A DNA stretch of 64,000 nt, from the NCBI RefSeq assembly GCF_001975825.1, contig NZ_MTKN01000002.1, forward strand, positions 264,473 to 328,472, read 5' to 3'. Under the pieces are notes generated by a model. The model made no database searches. It was not told where the DNA came from and saw only the letters and a list, made by a program, of their open reading frames with translations. How positions within the stretch are numbered: position 1 is the first letter of the stretch; each line of letters starts with the position of its first letter. The DNA comes from [Flexibacter] sp. ATCC 35208. GTDB taxonomy: Bacteria; Bacteroidota; Bacteroidia; Chitinophagales; Chitinophagaceae. A program made the translations under genes and the position numbers. This document shows, piece after piece, positions 35,551 through 43,463 of this stretch.

Positions 35551-36309
35551 TTATTGAGCGTCTGCTATTTTTTCAGCTTTCACGCGCAACCTTACATACT
35601 TAGTATACCATTTGCCATCGCGGAAGTTAGTAGCACGCAGGCTTTCCTGTGCCGCTTTGAGGATGGGCAGTCTGTCTGCTTCAGGTATTGCTTCGAGGTA
35701 GTATGCCCCGAACATCTGCAGCCATTCTACGATACCATTCTCCGGATCAGCCAGCTCGGTATCACGGTCAAAATAGCTCAGCTGATTTACCCGGAAACCA
35801 TATTCTTCCAGCAGGGAAGTATATTCACCAGGAGATGGAAAATACCAAAATGGTTTAAATTCATATCCCTTTTCTTCCATCGCTTTGCTCAGGGCACCTG
35901 TGATGTCGTCTACATTGCCTTTTCCTCCCATTTCCAGTACCAGTCTGCCACCGGGTTTCAGGTGATGCCAGATACGATCCAGTACTTTCTCCTTCTGGCG
36001 GATCCAGTGCAGGGTTGCATTGGAAAACACCGCATCGAAGGTTTGGTTCAGTGAAAAAGAAGTACCGTCTGCCACTTCAAAATCGATGGAAGGGTAATGA
36101 CTTTTTGCACTGGCAATCATGCTGGCGGAACTGTCTATCCCTTTTACCGTTGCCCCACTCTCTGCGATCTGAGCAGTGAGCTCGCCTGTACCACACCCCA
36201 GATCGAGGATGGTCTCCCCTGCTTTGGGCTGCAGCCATTCCACTACGCTGTTGCCGTAGTTGAATACAAAGGCATGCTTCTCTTTATATAAATCCGCGTT
36301 CCAGGCCAT
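35551..36309 (-). CDS. class I SAM methyltransferase, trans-aconitate/isopropylmalate-methyltransferase-like
   Basis: 252-residue Rossmann-fold methyltransferase. The motif I ILDLGCGTGELT (34-45), acidic loop GIDSSASMIASAKSHYP (near 57-73), the DAVFSNATLHWI segment (near 91-102) and post-I LKPGGRLVLEMGGKGN (near 118-133) match the trans-aconitate 2-methyltransferase group. The N-terminus MAWNADLYKEKHAFVFNYG matches that group too. It lies inside the leu operon, 10 bases after leuC and 49 bases before leuD, so it is part of the transcript. Substrate unproven; see findings. Confidence 0.85.
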   Translation of the reverse strand: MAWNADLYKEKHAFVFNYGNSVVEWLQPKAGETILDLGCGTGELTAQIAESGATVKGIDSSASMIASAKSHYPSIDFEVADGTSFSLNQTFDAVFSNATLHWIRQKEKVLDRIWHHLKPGGRLVLEMGGKGNVDDITGALSKAMEEKGYEFKPFWYFPSPGEYTSLLEEYGFRVNQLSYFDRDTELADPENGIVEWLQMFGAYYLEAIPEADRLPILKAAQESLRATNFRDGKWYTKYVRLRVKAEKIADAQ

Positions 36310-36319
36310 GATAATACTT

Positions 36320-37717
36320 TTATACGAGTTCTCTTACATCGGTTACTTTACCAGTGATCGCTGCAGCTGCTGCTGACAGTGGGCTGGCGAGGAAGGTACG
36401 GGCGTTAGGACCCTGACGACCTTCGAAGTTACGGTTGGAGGTAGAGATACAATACATGCCGGCAGGAACTTTATCTTCATTCATACCCAGACATGCAGAG
36501 CATCCTGGCTCGCGCAACTGGAAACCGGCCGCTTCAAATACCTTATCGATGCCTTCTCTCTTGGCCTGCGCTTCTACCTGCTTGGAACCTGGTACGATCC
36601 AAACTACTACATCGTCTGCCTTATGTTTGCCTTTTACAAATTCAGCCACCATACGCAGGTCTTCGATGCGGCTGTTGGTACAGCTACCGATGAATACATA
36701 ATCCACCTTTTTGCCCAGCAGACCGCTGCCTGGCTCCAGCCCCATGTAATCAAGGGATTTCCTGAAGGAAGGTTTTTCCTTTTCATCCAGCTGTTCCAGA
36801 GATGGAATGTGCTGGGTCACACCAATACCCATACCTGGGTTGGTACCATAAGTGATCATTGGTTCAATATCTGCAGCATCGAAGGTGATCACAGCGTCGA
36901 ACTCAGCATCAGCATCGGTGTACAAAGTCTCCCAGTAAGCGAGGGCTTTATCCCAGTCAGCACCTTTGGGTGCAAACTCGCGGCCCTTGATATAGTCGAA
37001 AGTAGTCTGGTCAGGAGCGATCAAACCTCCACGTGCACCCATCTCGATACTCATGTTACAGATGGTCATACGGGCTTCCATGCTCAGGCTGCGGATCGCC
37101 TCACCGGCAAATTCCACAAAGTAGCCGGTAGCACCGGATGCAGAGATCTTAGAGATGATGTAAAGGATGATATCCTTGGATACCACACCCTTCTTCAACT
37201 GACCATTTACCTCAATTTTCATACGTTTTGGACGGTATTGGAGCAGACACTGGGTAGCCAGTACCATTTCCACTTCGGATGTACCGATACCGAAAGCGAT
37301 AGCACCAAATGCACCGTGAGTGCTGGTATGGCTATCACCACACACGATGGTCATACCTGGCAGGGTAATACCCAGCTCAGGGCCGATTACGTGCACAATA
37401 CCCTGGTAAGGGTGGCCCAGACCATACAGTTCTACGCCAAACTCTGCTGTGTTGCTGGTCAGCATCTCTACCTGCTTGCGGCTCAGCGCTTCCTTGATAG
37501 GCAGGTGCTGGTCCATAGTAGGTACGTTGTGATCGGCTGTAGCACGGGTCTTGCCCGTACGGAATACAGGAATGCCCCTTTTGCGCAATCCGTCAAATGC
37601 CTGAGGACTGGTAACTTCGTGGATAAAATGCGTGTTGATGTACACTGCATCCGGAAATCCAGGTTTACTTACCACGATATGACTGTCCCAGATCTTGTCA
37701 ACTAATGTTTTTCCCAT
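36320..37717 (-). CDS. leuC: 3-isopropylmalate dehydratase large subunit
   Basis: 465-residue aconitase-family subunit with the [4Fe-4S] cysteines: Cys346 in GSCTNSR and the pair in GCSACLGMN near 405-408. It starts [15 protein letters not shown], typical for LeuC, and ends [11 protein letters not shown]. First gene of the minus-strand leu operon, followed after 10 bases by a methyltransferase gene. A TAGATTTG box about 112 bases upstream (37829-37836, minus strand) could be the operon promoter. Confidence 0.96.
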   Translation of the reverse strand: MGKTLVDKIWDSHIVVSKPGFPDAVYINTHFIHEVTSPQAFDGLRKRGIPVFRTGKTRATADHNVPTMDQHLPIKEALSRKQVEMLTSNTAEFGVELYGLGHPYQGIVHVIGPELGITLPGMTIVCGDSHTSTHGAFGAIAFGIGTSEVEMVLATQCLLQYRPKRMKIEVNGQLKKGVVSKDIILYIISKISASGATGYFVEFAGEAIRSLSMEARMTICNMSIEMGARGGLIAPDQTTFDYIKGREFAPKGADWDKALAYWETLYTDADAEFDAVITFDAADIEPMITYGTNPGMGIGVTQHIPSLEQLDEKEKPSFRKSLDYMGLEPGSGLLGKKVDYVFIGSCTNSRIEDLRMVAEFVKGKHKADDVVVWIVPGSKQVEAQAKREGIDKVFEAAGFQLREPGCSACLGMNEDKVPAGMYCISTSNRNFEGRQGPNARTFLASPLSAAAAAITGKVTDVRELV

Positions 37718-37828
37718 TCCGTAATTACTTTTTATGAGCCCGTGTTACATTAAATTAAAAAACATACTTTACTTTCTGCAACACAGGCGAAATCATTAAT
37801 TTTGTGCTTCCCTGTTTGTTTGTAACTT

Positions 37829-37836
37829 CAAATCTA
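37829..37836 (-). promoter_or_regulatory. candidate -7 box of the leu operon
   Basis: On the minus strand TAGATTTG fits TAnnTTTG, 112 bases upstream of the leuC ATG; no clear -33 TTG at the right distance. A 5' leader of about 100 bases would result. Confidence 0.3.
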
Positions 37837-37863
37837 ATTAGCAAACCTTAATTACCATATAGC

Positions 37864-37871
37864 TAAATTTG
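37864..37871 (+). promoter_or_regulatory. candidate -7 box for the 517-aa TPR-like gene
   Basis: TAAATTTG fits TAnnTTTG, 78 bases before the ATG at 37949. Another match, TAATTTTG at 37797-37804, lies further upstream; the choice is open. Confidence 0.3.
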
Positions 37872-37948
37872 CTTTAATTACGATATATAACATAGCCTGA
37901 CAAGAACTATCCATTTGATTGTCAGTCAATTATAACATATTATAAACG

Positions 37949-39502
37949 ATGTCCAACAATCAGCATGATGCGCTCTTTATACTGATAAAAACGCTCACCA
38001 AAGCAGAAAAACGGAATTTCCAGCTTGCTTTCAACAAAAATAACTCTAAGGAAGACGTTTTATTCATTCAGCTTTTTAATACTTTGGACAAACTGAAGGA
38101 GTATGATGAGGAACTGATACTGAAGAAAATACCCGCTATTAAGAAACAACAGTTGAGCAATGTAAAAGCTCACCTGTACAAGCAGTTGCTGACCACCCTC
38201 CGCCTGCTCTACAAACAAAAAGATCCCCTGATCGACCTCCGGGAACAATTGGACTACGCCCGGGTACTGTACAGCAAGGGGCTCTATAACCAGAGTCTGA
38301 AACTCCTCTCCAAAGCCAAGTCCATGGCCATAGAACAGGAAGAAGTGATGCTCAGTTACGAGATCATAGAATTCGAAAAACTCATCGAAAGCCGTCACAT
38401 CACCCGCAGCCTGGAAAACCGGGCCGACGAACTGAGTGAGGAAAGCCGGGTGATAGAGCAGAAACTGAGCAACATCAGCAAGCTATCTACCCTCTCTCTG
38501 CGAATGTACGGCCTCTATCTCAAACTGGGTCATGCCCGGGATGAACGGGATGCCAATATGGTCAAACTGTTCTTCGAAAAGGAATTGCCGGCCAATAGCC
38601 ACCAGGATATGAGCTTTTATGAAAAGATCAACCTGTACCAGGCCTATAGCTGGTATTACTATATCCTACAGGACTTTGTGATGTTTTACAGATACACCCG
38701 CAAATGGGTAGACCTGTTTACATTGTACCCCTCCCTGCAAAAGACGGACGTGGAGCTATACATCAAGGCGATGCACAACCTGCTCACCGCACAGTTTTAT
38801 ACCAGCAACCACGAGAAATTTATCCGTGACCTGGGCACCCTCGAAACATTCATTTCCGAAAACAATGAAACCTTCAATGAAAATACCAAGACCACCGCAT
38901 TTGTGTATGTATACACCGCGCGGATAAACCGGTATTTCCTCGAAGGTACTTTCGGCGATGGATTGAGCATTATTCCACAACTGGAAGCAGAGATAGCAGA
39001 ACATCAACTAAAGGTAGACCAGCACAGGGTATTGCTCTTTTACTATAAGATCGCCTGCCTGTACTTTGGTAGTGGAGATAATAACAAAGCGATCGTGTAC
39101 CTGAACAAGATCATTCACCTGCGTATCGGTAGTCTTCGCGCAGATATCCAGTGTTTTGCACGCATACTACACCTCATTGCCCACTACGAACTGGAAAATT
39201 ACAGTCTGGTTGAATACCTGATTAAGTCAGTCTACCACTTCATTGCCAAGAACAAAGACCTTGGGCAAATGATGGAAGAGATACTGAAGTTCCTCCGTAA
39301 GAATATTTACGCTAATCCAAAAGCATTGAAAAGTGCATTTGCCAGCCTGAAAGAAAAGCTGGTGCAGTTGTCACAAAATCCTTACGAAAGAAGATCATTC
39401 CTGTACCTGGACATCATCTCCTGGTTGGAAAGTAAGATTGAAGGTATCCCGGTACAGGACGTGATCAGAAGGAAATTTGTAAAGAGAGAAAAAAGGATTT
39501 AA
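37949..39502 (+). CDS. large helical (TPR-like) hypothetical protein
   Basis: 517-residue soluble protein with no recognised enzymatic motif. It is almost fully helical, with repeated Leu/Tyr pairs (LRLLYKQKDPLIDLREQLDYARVLYSKGLYNQSLKLLSKAKS, near 87-130, has the spacing of TPR helices). Similar long TPR-like proteins are common in Bacteroidota and lack a known role. Start: the ATG at 37949 gives MSNNQHDALFILIKTLTKAEKRNF, a strong opening helix. It is divergent from the leu operon, and its stop overlaps by 4 bases that of the convergent patatin pseudogene. Function unknown. Confidence 0.72.
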   Translation: MSNNQHDALFILIKTLTKAEKRNFQLAFNKNNSKEDVLFIQLFNTLDKLKEYDEELILKKIPAIKKQQLSNVKAHLYKQLLTTLRLLYKQKDPLIDLREQLDYARVLYSKGLYNQSLKLLSKAKSMAIEQEEVMLSYEIIEFEKLIESRHITRSLENRADELSEESRVIEQKLSNISKLSTLSLRMYGLYLKLGHARDERDANMVKLFFEKELPANSHQDMSFYEKINLYQAYSWYYYILQDFVMFYRYTRKWVDLFTLYPSLQKTDVELYIKAMHNLLTAQFYTSNHEKFIRDLGTLETFISENNETFNENTKTTAFVYVYTARINRYFLEGTFGDGLSIIPQLEAEIAEHQLKVDQHRVLLFYYKIACLYFGSGDNNKAIVYLNKIIHLRIGSLRADIQCFARILHLIAHYELENYSLVEYLIKSVYHFIAKNKDLGQMMEEILKFLRKNIYANPKALKSAFASLKEKLVQLSQNPYERRSFLYLDIISWLESKIEGIPVQDVIRRKFVKREKRI

Positions 39503-40805
39503 TAATCCCACTTCACATCTTTGTTCAGAATGTACAGGTTACGCAGGTCATTGAACTCCCGGTGTTCCCATTTGTCTTTGATATCCATTTTCAGGTTATT
39601 CAGACTATTTGTGGATAATACCCAGTTCAATGGCACCTGACTACCTGATTTACCAATAGAGAGCTGAATCACTTTCCCATGCAGCTCATCCTCTGTGTAA
39701 TGTCTTAGTTCATCCATGGCCATGGCCGAGCGACCAGCACGTGTATCGTAAATGCCTGCCAGTATTTCACTCAACTCATTCCCAAAACTCAGGTTCTTGG
39801 TATCAGCCTCCCGGGAATCACTGAAGCTGAGCACAAATACAAAAGGCACGATCTCACGATCCCTGAATGCTTTGGATTTTAATTTCAATGTTTTTAATAC
39901 TTCCAGCATCGTTCCGGTGCCTGTGTTTTCCACATACCCTCCATCTACGTAATGATATTTGGTTTCATCATCCTGTTTTAAATTTCCACCGGGGGAGAAT
40001 AATGGGAAGCGTGTACTGAAATTAACGACAGTACTATACCGGATACCACCCCGGATCTTCTTATTAAATAAATCTCTTCGCTGATATAAAAGCATCGTAC
40101 TATCAGGCCTAACATTTGTCATCCAGCATTGCAATCCGGTCTCCACTTCAGTAGTGTTAATAAACAAGGCTGGTAAGGTATTTTTAGGCGAATAAAGCTT
40201 CTGGAAATTATCAGAAAAATATTGCTGGCATCAGGGGTCACCACTTGTCTGTAACCACTCTCCCACCCTTTTTCCAATGCCGCGGCTCTGTCAAATGCAG
40301 GTATCTGAAACGGCAATAAAAGATTGAGCAGATCACCGTAGAACATCTTACCGATCACAGGCGATAAATAATCCTGCTGGAAAAATAAATCTGTCATGTT
40401 CGAGAGGGAATCCACTTTGTGCAGACTATCAGGAGTGAGGTACGCCATCGCATTGAAAAATGCAATTCCAAGGCTACCACCCGATACACCTGAATAAGCA
40501 TAAATAGCTCTTTTGAAATTGAATGGATGGCTCACTACAGGTTGAATAATATTTGCACCCTTTGATGTATCCGGGTGTAATTTATTATATACAGAATCCT
40601 GTGCATTTGCCAGGCTCTCCTGCAAAAAACTCAGCATCAGAGAAGTGAAGGCGCCTGTTCTCAAAGCGCCACCTTCTGCACACACAAATACTACCGGGTA
40701 TTTAGGTATGGGCTTACCAGCTGTATCTTTTACCCAACTGAAAAAATACCTGTGATCTCCTTCCGATTTATATTGCTCAAACCAGTTATCAAAATGGGTA
40801 GACAT
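39499..40805 (-). pseudogene. patatin-like phospholipase, frame broken
   Basis: Two overlapping minus-strand frames together encode one patatin-like lipase. The first (40805 to 40119) has the oxyanion segment AEGGALRTG (43-51) and the nucleophile elbow GVSGGSLG (Ser108); the second (40167 to 39499) has YVDGGYVENTG with the catalytic Asp75. In the first frame the sequence leaves the family after DASNIF, exactly at a run of five A (plus strand 40215-40219); adding one base there restores FSDNFQKLYSPKNTLPALFIN, which joins the two parts. So a one-base loss in a homopolymer, real or a sequencing error, breaks the gene. Upstream it is in frame with the membrane gene. Confidence 0.8.
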
Positions 40806-40829
40806 CAGGGGTCTGCGATCATAATTGCT

Positions 40830-42074
40830 TTAGCTGTCATACCGTACAGGATGATCATTATTCAGGAGTGAAGAGAGGACCAGCACGACCACCAAAGTGA
40901 TGCGCAATGAAAAAGGTTTTGTTCTCAGCAATGCATAATCCACATATAATAAACCGATATAAATACCGATCCAGCAGGCAAATGCAAAGATAACAAGACC
41001 GGGTGCACCAATCTTTTCATAATACCGGATAGGCAGTATACCTACAATGAGGAATATACTGAGGCTGGTGATGGCAATGATCTTTAATTGCAGGTGCAGC
41101 TGTTTATAAAATTTCAATGGGATCCGGTAAATCCATCTGTACATCGAATCAGGCTTATCATCCTGTATCAATCCTGTAGGCGATGGTACAAATGAAGCAG
41201 GTACAATCGTCTCCGGTGGCATTTTGTCAGGGTCTTTCAGAAATTCGCTTTGCGCTGCGCGGGGCAGATTTAAAAACTGCTCCGTAAACTCTTCGTATCG
41301 GCTATTGATATTGTCAGAGAAATTAGATGGCTTGCGCAACTGAAATACATAGTCATTATAAATCCCGATCAGCTTATTGCACCACTCCATTTCCTGTTTA
41401 GGCAGGCGTAGGAAAGACATGACACCAGATGGCTTTTTTGACACCAGCTCACCTGACGTTGGATCTAAAATAACGTCGTCCGGACCCTCCTTTTTTTCAT
41501 CCAGAAAATACGCCCTTGCTACAAGGTTCACTAACAGGAGCAAACATCCCATCGGGATGCCAAATCCCCAGTTACGTTGATTCGGGTTCAGTGTATTTTC
41601 ACCGATATAATTGATCACAAAACCTAATAAAAGAATGAAGTAAGGCATCAACAATGAAGTTTGTGCAATGGTCTTCTGCACAGCTTTGCGCCATAGTACT
41701 CTTTCATCAGAGAGGCTCTTGCCAGAATGGTCAGTAACATAGATAGCATACCGGCTACCATATTCCGATACCACACTCCATATAAAAGCACCGCCCAGCA
41801 ACCATAGTAGATTACCTACATGGTGCTGGACGGCAATTTCTTCAACAACTATCAGCAGTACATCTCTCCCTTGTGGCAATACGGTAAACACCAATAAGGC
41901 TATCGCATGCAGTGTAACGAACATACCACAGCTCCGGAGCACACTTACAAAGTCACTGATCATGTACCGTAGGGGCACGTGATCCCGGGCTTTGTTCAGT
42001 TCATTATACAATCCTTTGTAATGATAAAACAAAAAGCCTGCGAAAGACTTTAACAAGTCTAACAGTTTTTCCAT
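40830..42074 (-). CDS. multi-span membrane protein, likely N-terminal part of the patatin protein
   Basis: 414-residue protein with about eight hydrophobic segments: four in the first 190 residues (FVTLHAIALLVFTVLP, LLWLLGGAFIWSVV, SLLMPYFILLLGFVINYIG, MGCLLLLVNLVARAYFL) and three or four at the C-terminus. A long cytosolic or periplasmic loop (about 195-330) lies between. No named family is recognised. It ends TAA at 40830-40832; eight in-frame codons later the patatin frame begins at an ATG. Either the two genes are adjacent or a nonsense mutation split one fusion gene. Start ATG at 42074, 25 bases after the amidase stop. Confidence 0.7.
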   Translation of the reverse strand: MEKLLDLLKSFAGFLFYHYKGLYNELNKARDHVPLRYMISDFVSVLRSCGMFVTLHAIALLVFTVLPQGRDVLLIVVEEIAVQHHVGNLLWLLGGAFIWSVVSEYGSRYAIYVTDHSGKSLSDERVLWRKAVQKTIAQTSLLMPYFILLLGFVINYIGENTLNPNQRNWGFGIPMGCLLLLVNLVARAYFLDEKKEGPDDVILDPTSGELVSKKPSGVMSFLRLPKQEMEWCNKLIGIYNDYVFQLRKPSNFSDNINSRYEEFTEQFLNLPRAAQSEFLKDPDKMPPETIVPASFVPSPTGLIQDDKPDSMYRWIYRIPLKFYKQLHLQLKIIAITSLSIFLIVGILPIRYYEKIGAPGLVIFAFACWIGIYIGLLYVDYALLRTKPFSLRITLVVVLVLSSLLNNDHPVRYDS

Positions 42075-42099
42075 AACTTATTATTTGGGGTTGTATAGG

Positions 42100-42852
42100 T
42101 TATCTCACTCCTCCGCTCCAGAACCAGCTCCCTTCTTCAGTAAAGTACCATTTGCTGTTATCATTGATCTTCTCACCGTTGTTCACATAGCCGTCGTAAG
42201 CCAGTTGGATACCTGGTTCCACTATATTGATGGGAGCCTTGTGTGTATCAGGGGTAGCGCGGATATTGAGCCGTGAGCGGGAAGTAACTTTACCTGTGGT
42301 TTTTACTTTTTGTGGGATGTCGCCATCATCGTCATCGTTCACAGGTGTAGGCTGATTACCACTGGCCAGTGTGATCAGTTTATTGAGATCGACCTTTGTA
42401 CCAGGGCAGGTTTTAGCGCCATAGATTTCGTGATGACCGACTACATGTTGTCTGTCCAGCGGAATATGCCAGCGATCAGCGATGTCGCGTACCAGGGCCG
42501 CACTGGCGGCATACATGGCATCTGTCCATGGAGTATCGCCTTTCCCTTCGTGTTCGATACCGATGGTGTAATAGTTTGGATTGATGTACTGACCATTGGA
42601 AGTTTTGATCAGTGTCCATGAAGGCGTGTACACACGGCCTGCATGCCAGGCACTGTCTGTTTCCTGCACATATTGATGTACTTCGCCCTGCTGGCCTACG
42701 CCATAGTGGGCAGAAACTTTGGAAGCAGGATTACTGAACCAGCTGTCAGTGCCGGCCAGCGTACCATCCATGATGTGGATAACGATGGCAAATGGGGTGT
42801 AATTCTTTCTTCCTGGGGTGAAATTGGGGCTTAATTTTGGTATGATACTCAT
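42100..42852 (-). CDS. N-acetylmuramoyl-L-alanine amidase without signal peptide (endolysin-like)
   Basis: 250-residue Amidase_2 (peptidoglycan amidase) domain at about 15-165, followed by an SH3-like domain at about 195-250. Likely zinc ligands are His26 in IVIHIMDG, His140 or His141 in VVGHHEIYGAKTCPG, and Cys149; Glu100 in IGIEHEG would support catalysis. The N-terminus has no signal peptide or lipobox, as in phage endolysins. The start ATG overlaps the stop of a small membrane-protein gene by 4 bases. It would cut the amide bond between MurNAc and the peptide once it reaches the cell wall. Confidence 0.87.
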   Translation of the reverse strand: MSIIPKLSPNFTPGRKNYTPFAIVIHIMDGTLAGTDSWFSNPASKVSAHYGVGQQGEVHQYVQETDSAWHAGRVYTPSWTLIKTSNGQYINPNYYTIGIEHEGKGDTPWTDAMYAASAALVRDIADRWHIPLDRQHVVGHHEIYGAKTCPGTKVDLNKLITLASGNQPTPVNDDDDGDIPQKVKTTGKVTSRSRLNIRATPDTHKAPINIVEPGIQLAYDGYVNNGEKINDNSKWYFTEEGSWFWSGGVR

Positions 42853-43328
42853 CCTAATGCATTGTTATGTTGTGGGGTATATTCATCTGCAACCAGCTCT
42901 GGTTCTTCGTTTACAGGGGTTGCTTGTTCAACTGATACAGTCACCGGGGGCGTGGCGGTGATCGTGACTGGTGCGGCAGGTACAACAGCTTTCACCTTAT
43001 TCAGGTAAGTCTGGAAGAAGCCTTCAATAAAGTCTGCGCCTGCATAGCCGATGGCAATAATGGTCACGATGGCTTCTGTCTGGTAACCATCTGCAGTTTT
43101 GAGTGAGGTACCCTTGATAATCATACCAATGGCACCAGCTACAAAGCCGATGAAGATACTGACCCAGAGGCGTCCTGCATCCATTTTTTCAGGCGTACTG
43201 CCTGCTGCTACCTGCTGTGCGTTGGAATCACTTAATTTTTTAAGTCCTACTGCGATTCGGATTCCCTGGCCTATAGCGCCAAGAAGCCCACCGGCAATTA
43301 CGGTGTAGATAATGTCTGTAATGGACAT
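42849..43328 (-). CDS. small membrane protein, holin-like in position and topology
   Basis: 159-residue protein with three hydrophobic segments near residues 7-27, 55-75 and 85-105 (IIYTVIAGGLLGAIGQGIRIAVG; VSIFIGFVAGAIGMIIKG; AIVTIIAIGYAGADFIEGF), then a Pro/Val/Thr-rich soluble tail. I set the start at ATG 43326-43328 because a promoter match at 43411-43444 would start transcription near 43405, after the alternative TTG at 43409. Its stop overlaps the amidase start by 4 bases. Topology and its place before an endolysin-like amidase suggest a holin-type role, but no sequence family was recognised. Confidence 0.6.
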   Translation of the reverse strand: MSITDIIYTVIAGGLLGAIGQGIRIAVGLKKLSDSNAQQVAAGSTPEKMDAGRLWVSIFIGFVAGAIGMIIKGTSLKTADGYQTEAIVTIIAIGYAGADFIEGFFQTYLNKVKAVVPAAPVTITATPPVTVSVEQATPVNEEPELVADEYTPQHNNALG

Positions 43329-43410
43329 AACATTCAATTTTTGGGGTTGTGGTTTTACAATTTCGTTTGGTATCTCGAATTTTGGGGCTTGTGCTTTTAT
43401 CTTAATCAAC

Positions 43411-43444
43411 CAAATATAATAAATATGGTGGAGTGTTGTCCAAA
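43411..43444 (-). promoter_or_regulatory. Bacteroidota-type promoter of the membrane protein-amidase cassette
   Basis: On the minus strand, TTTG (43444-43441) is followed after 22 bases by TATATTTG (43418-43411), a match to TAnnTTTG. It sets the likely start of the downstream gene at 43328. Confidence 0.55.
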
Positions 43445-43463
43445 AAAAAATTAATGAATCGCG

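Noticed and set aside
36623..37705. Long open frame of 360 codons opposite leuC
   Set aside because: Shadow frame: rich in His, Thr and Phe and without any motif, while leuC on the other strand is complete.
37718..37948. Leucine leader peptide or T-box attenuator before leuC
   Set aside because: No short frame with a run of Leu codons and no T-box features were seen.
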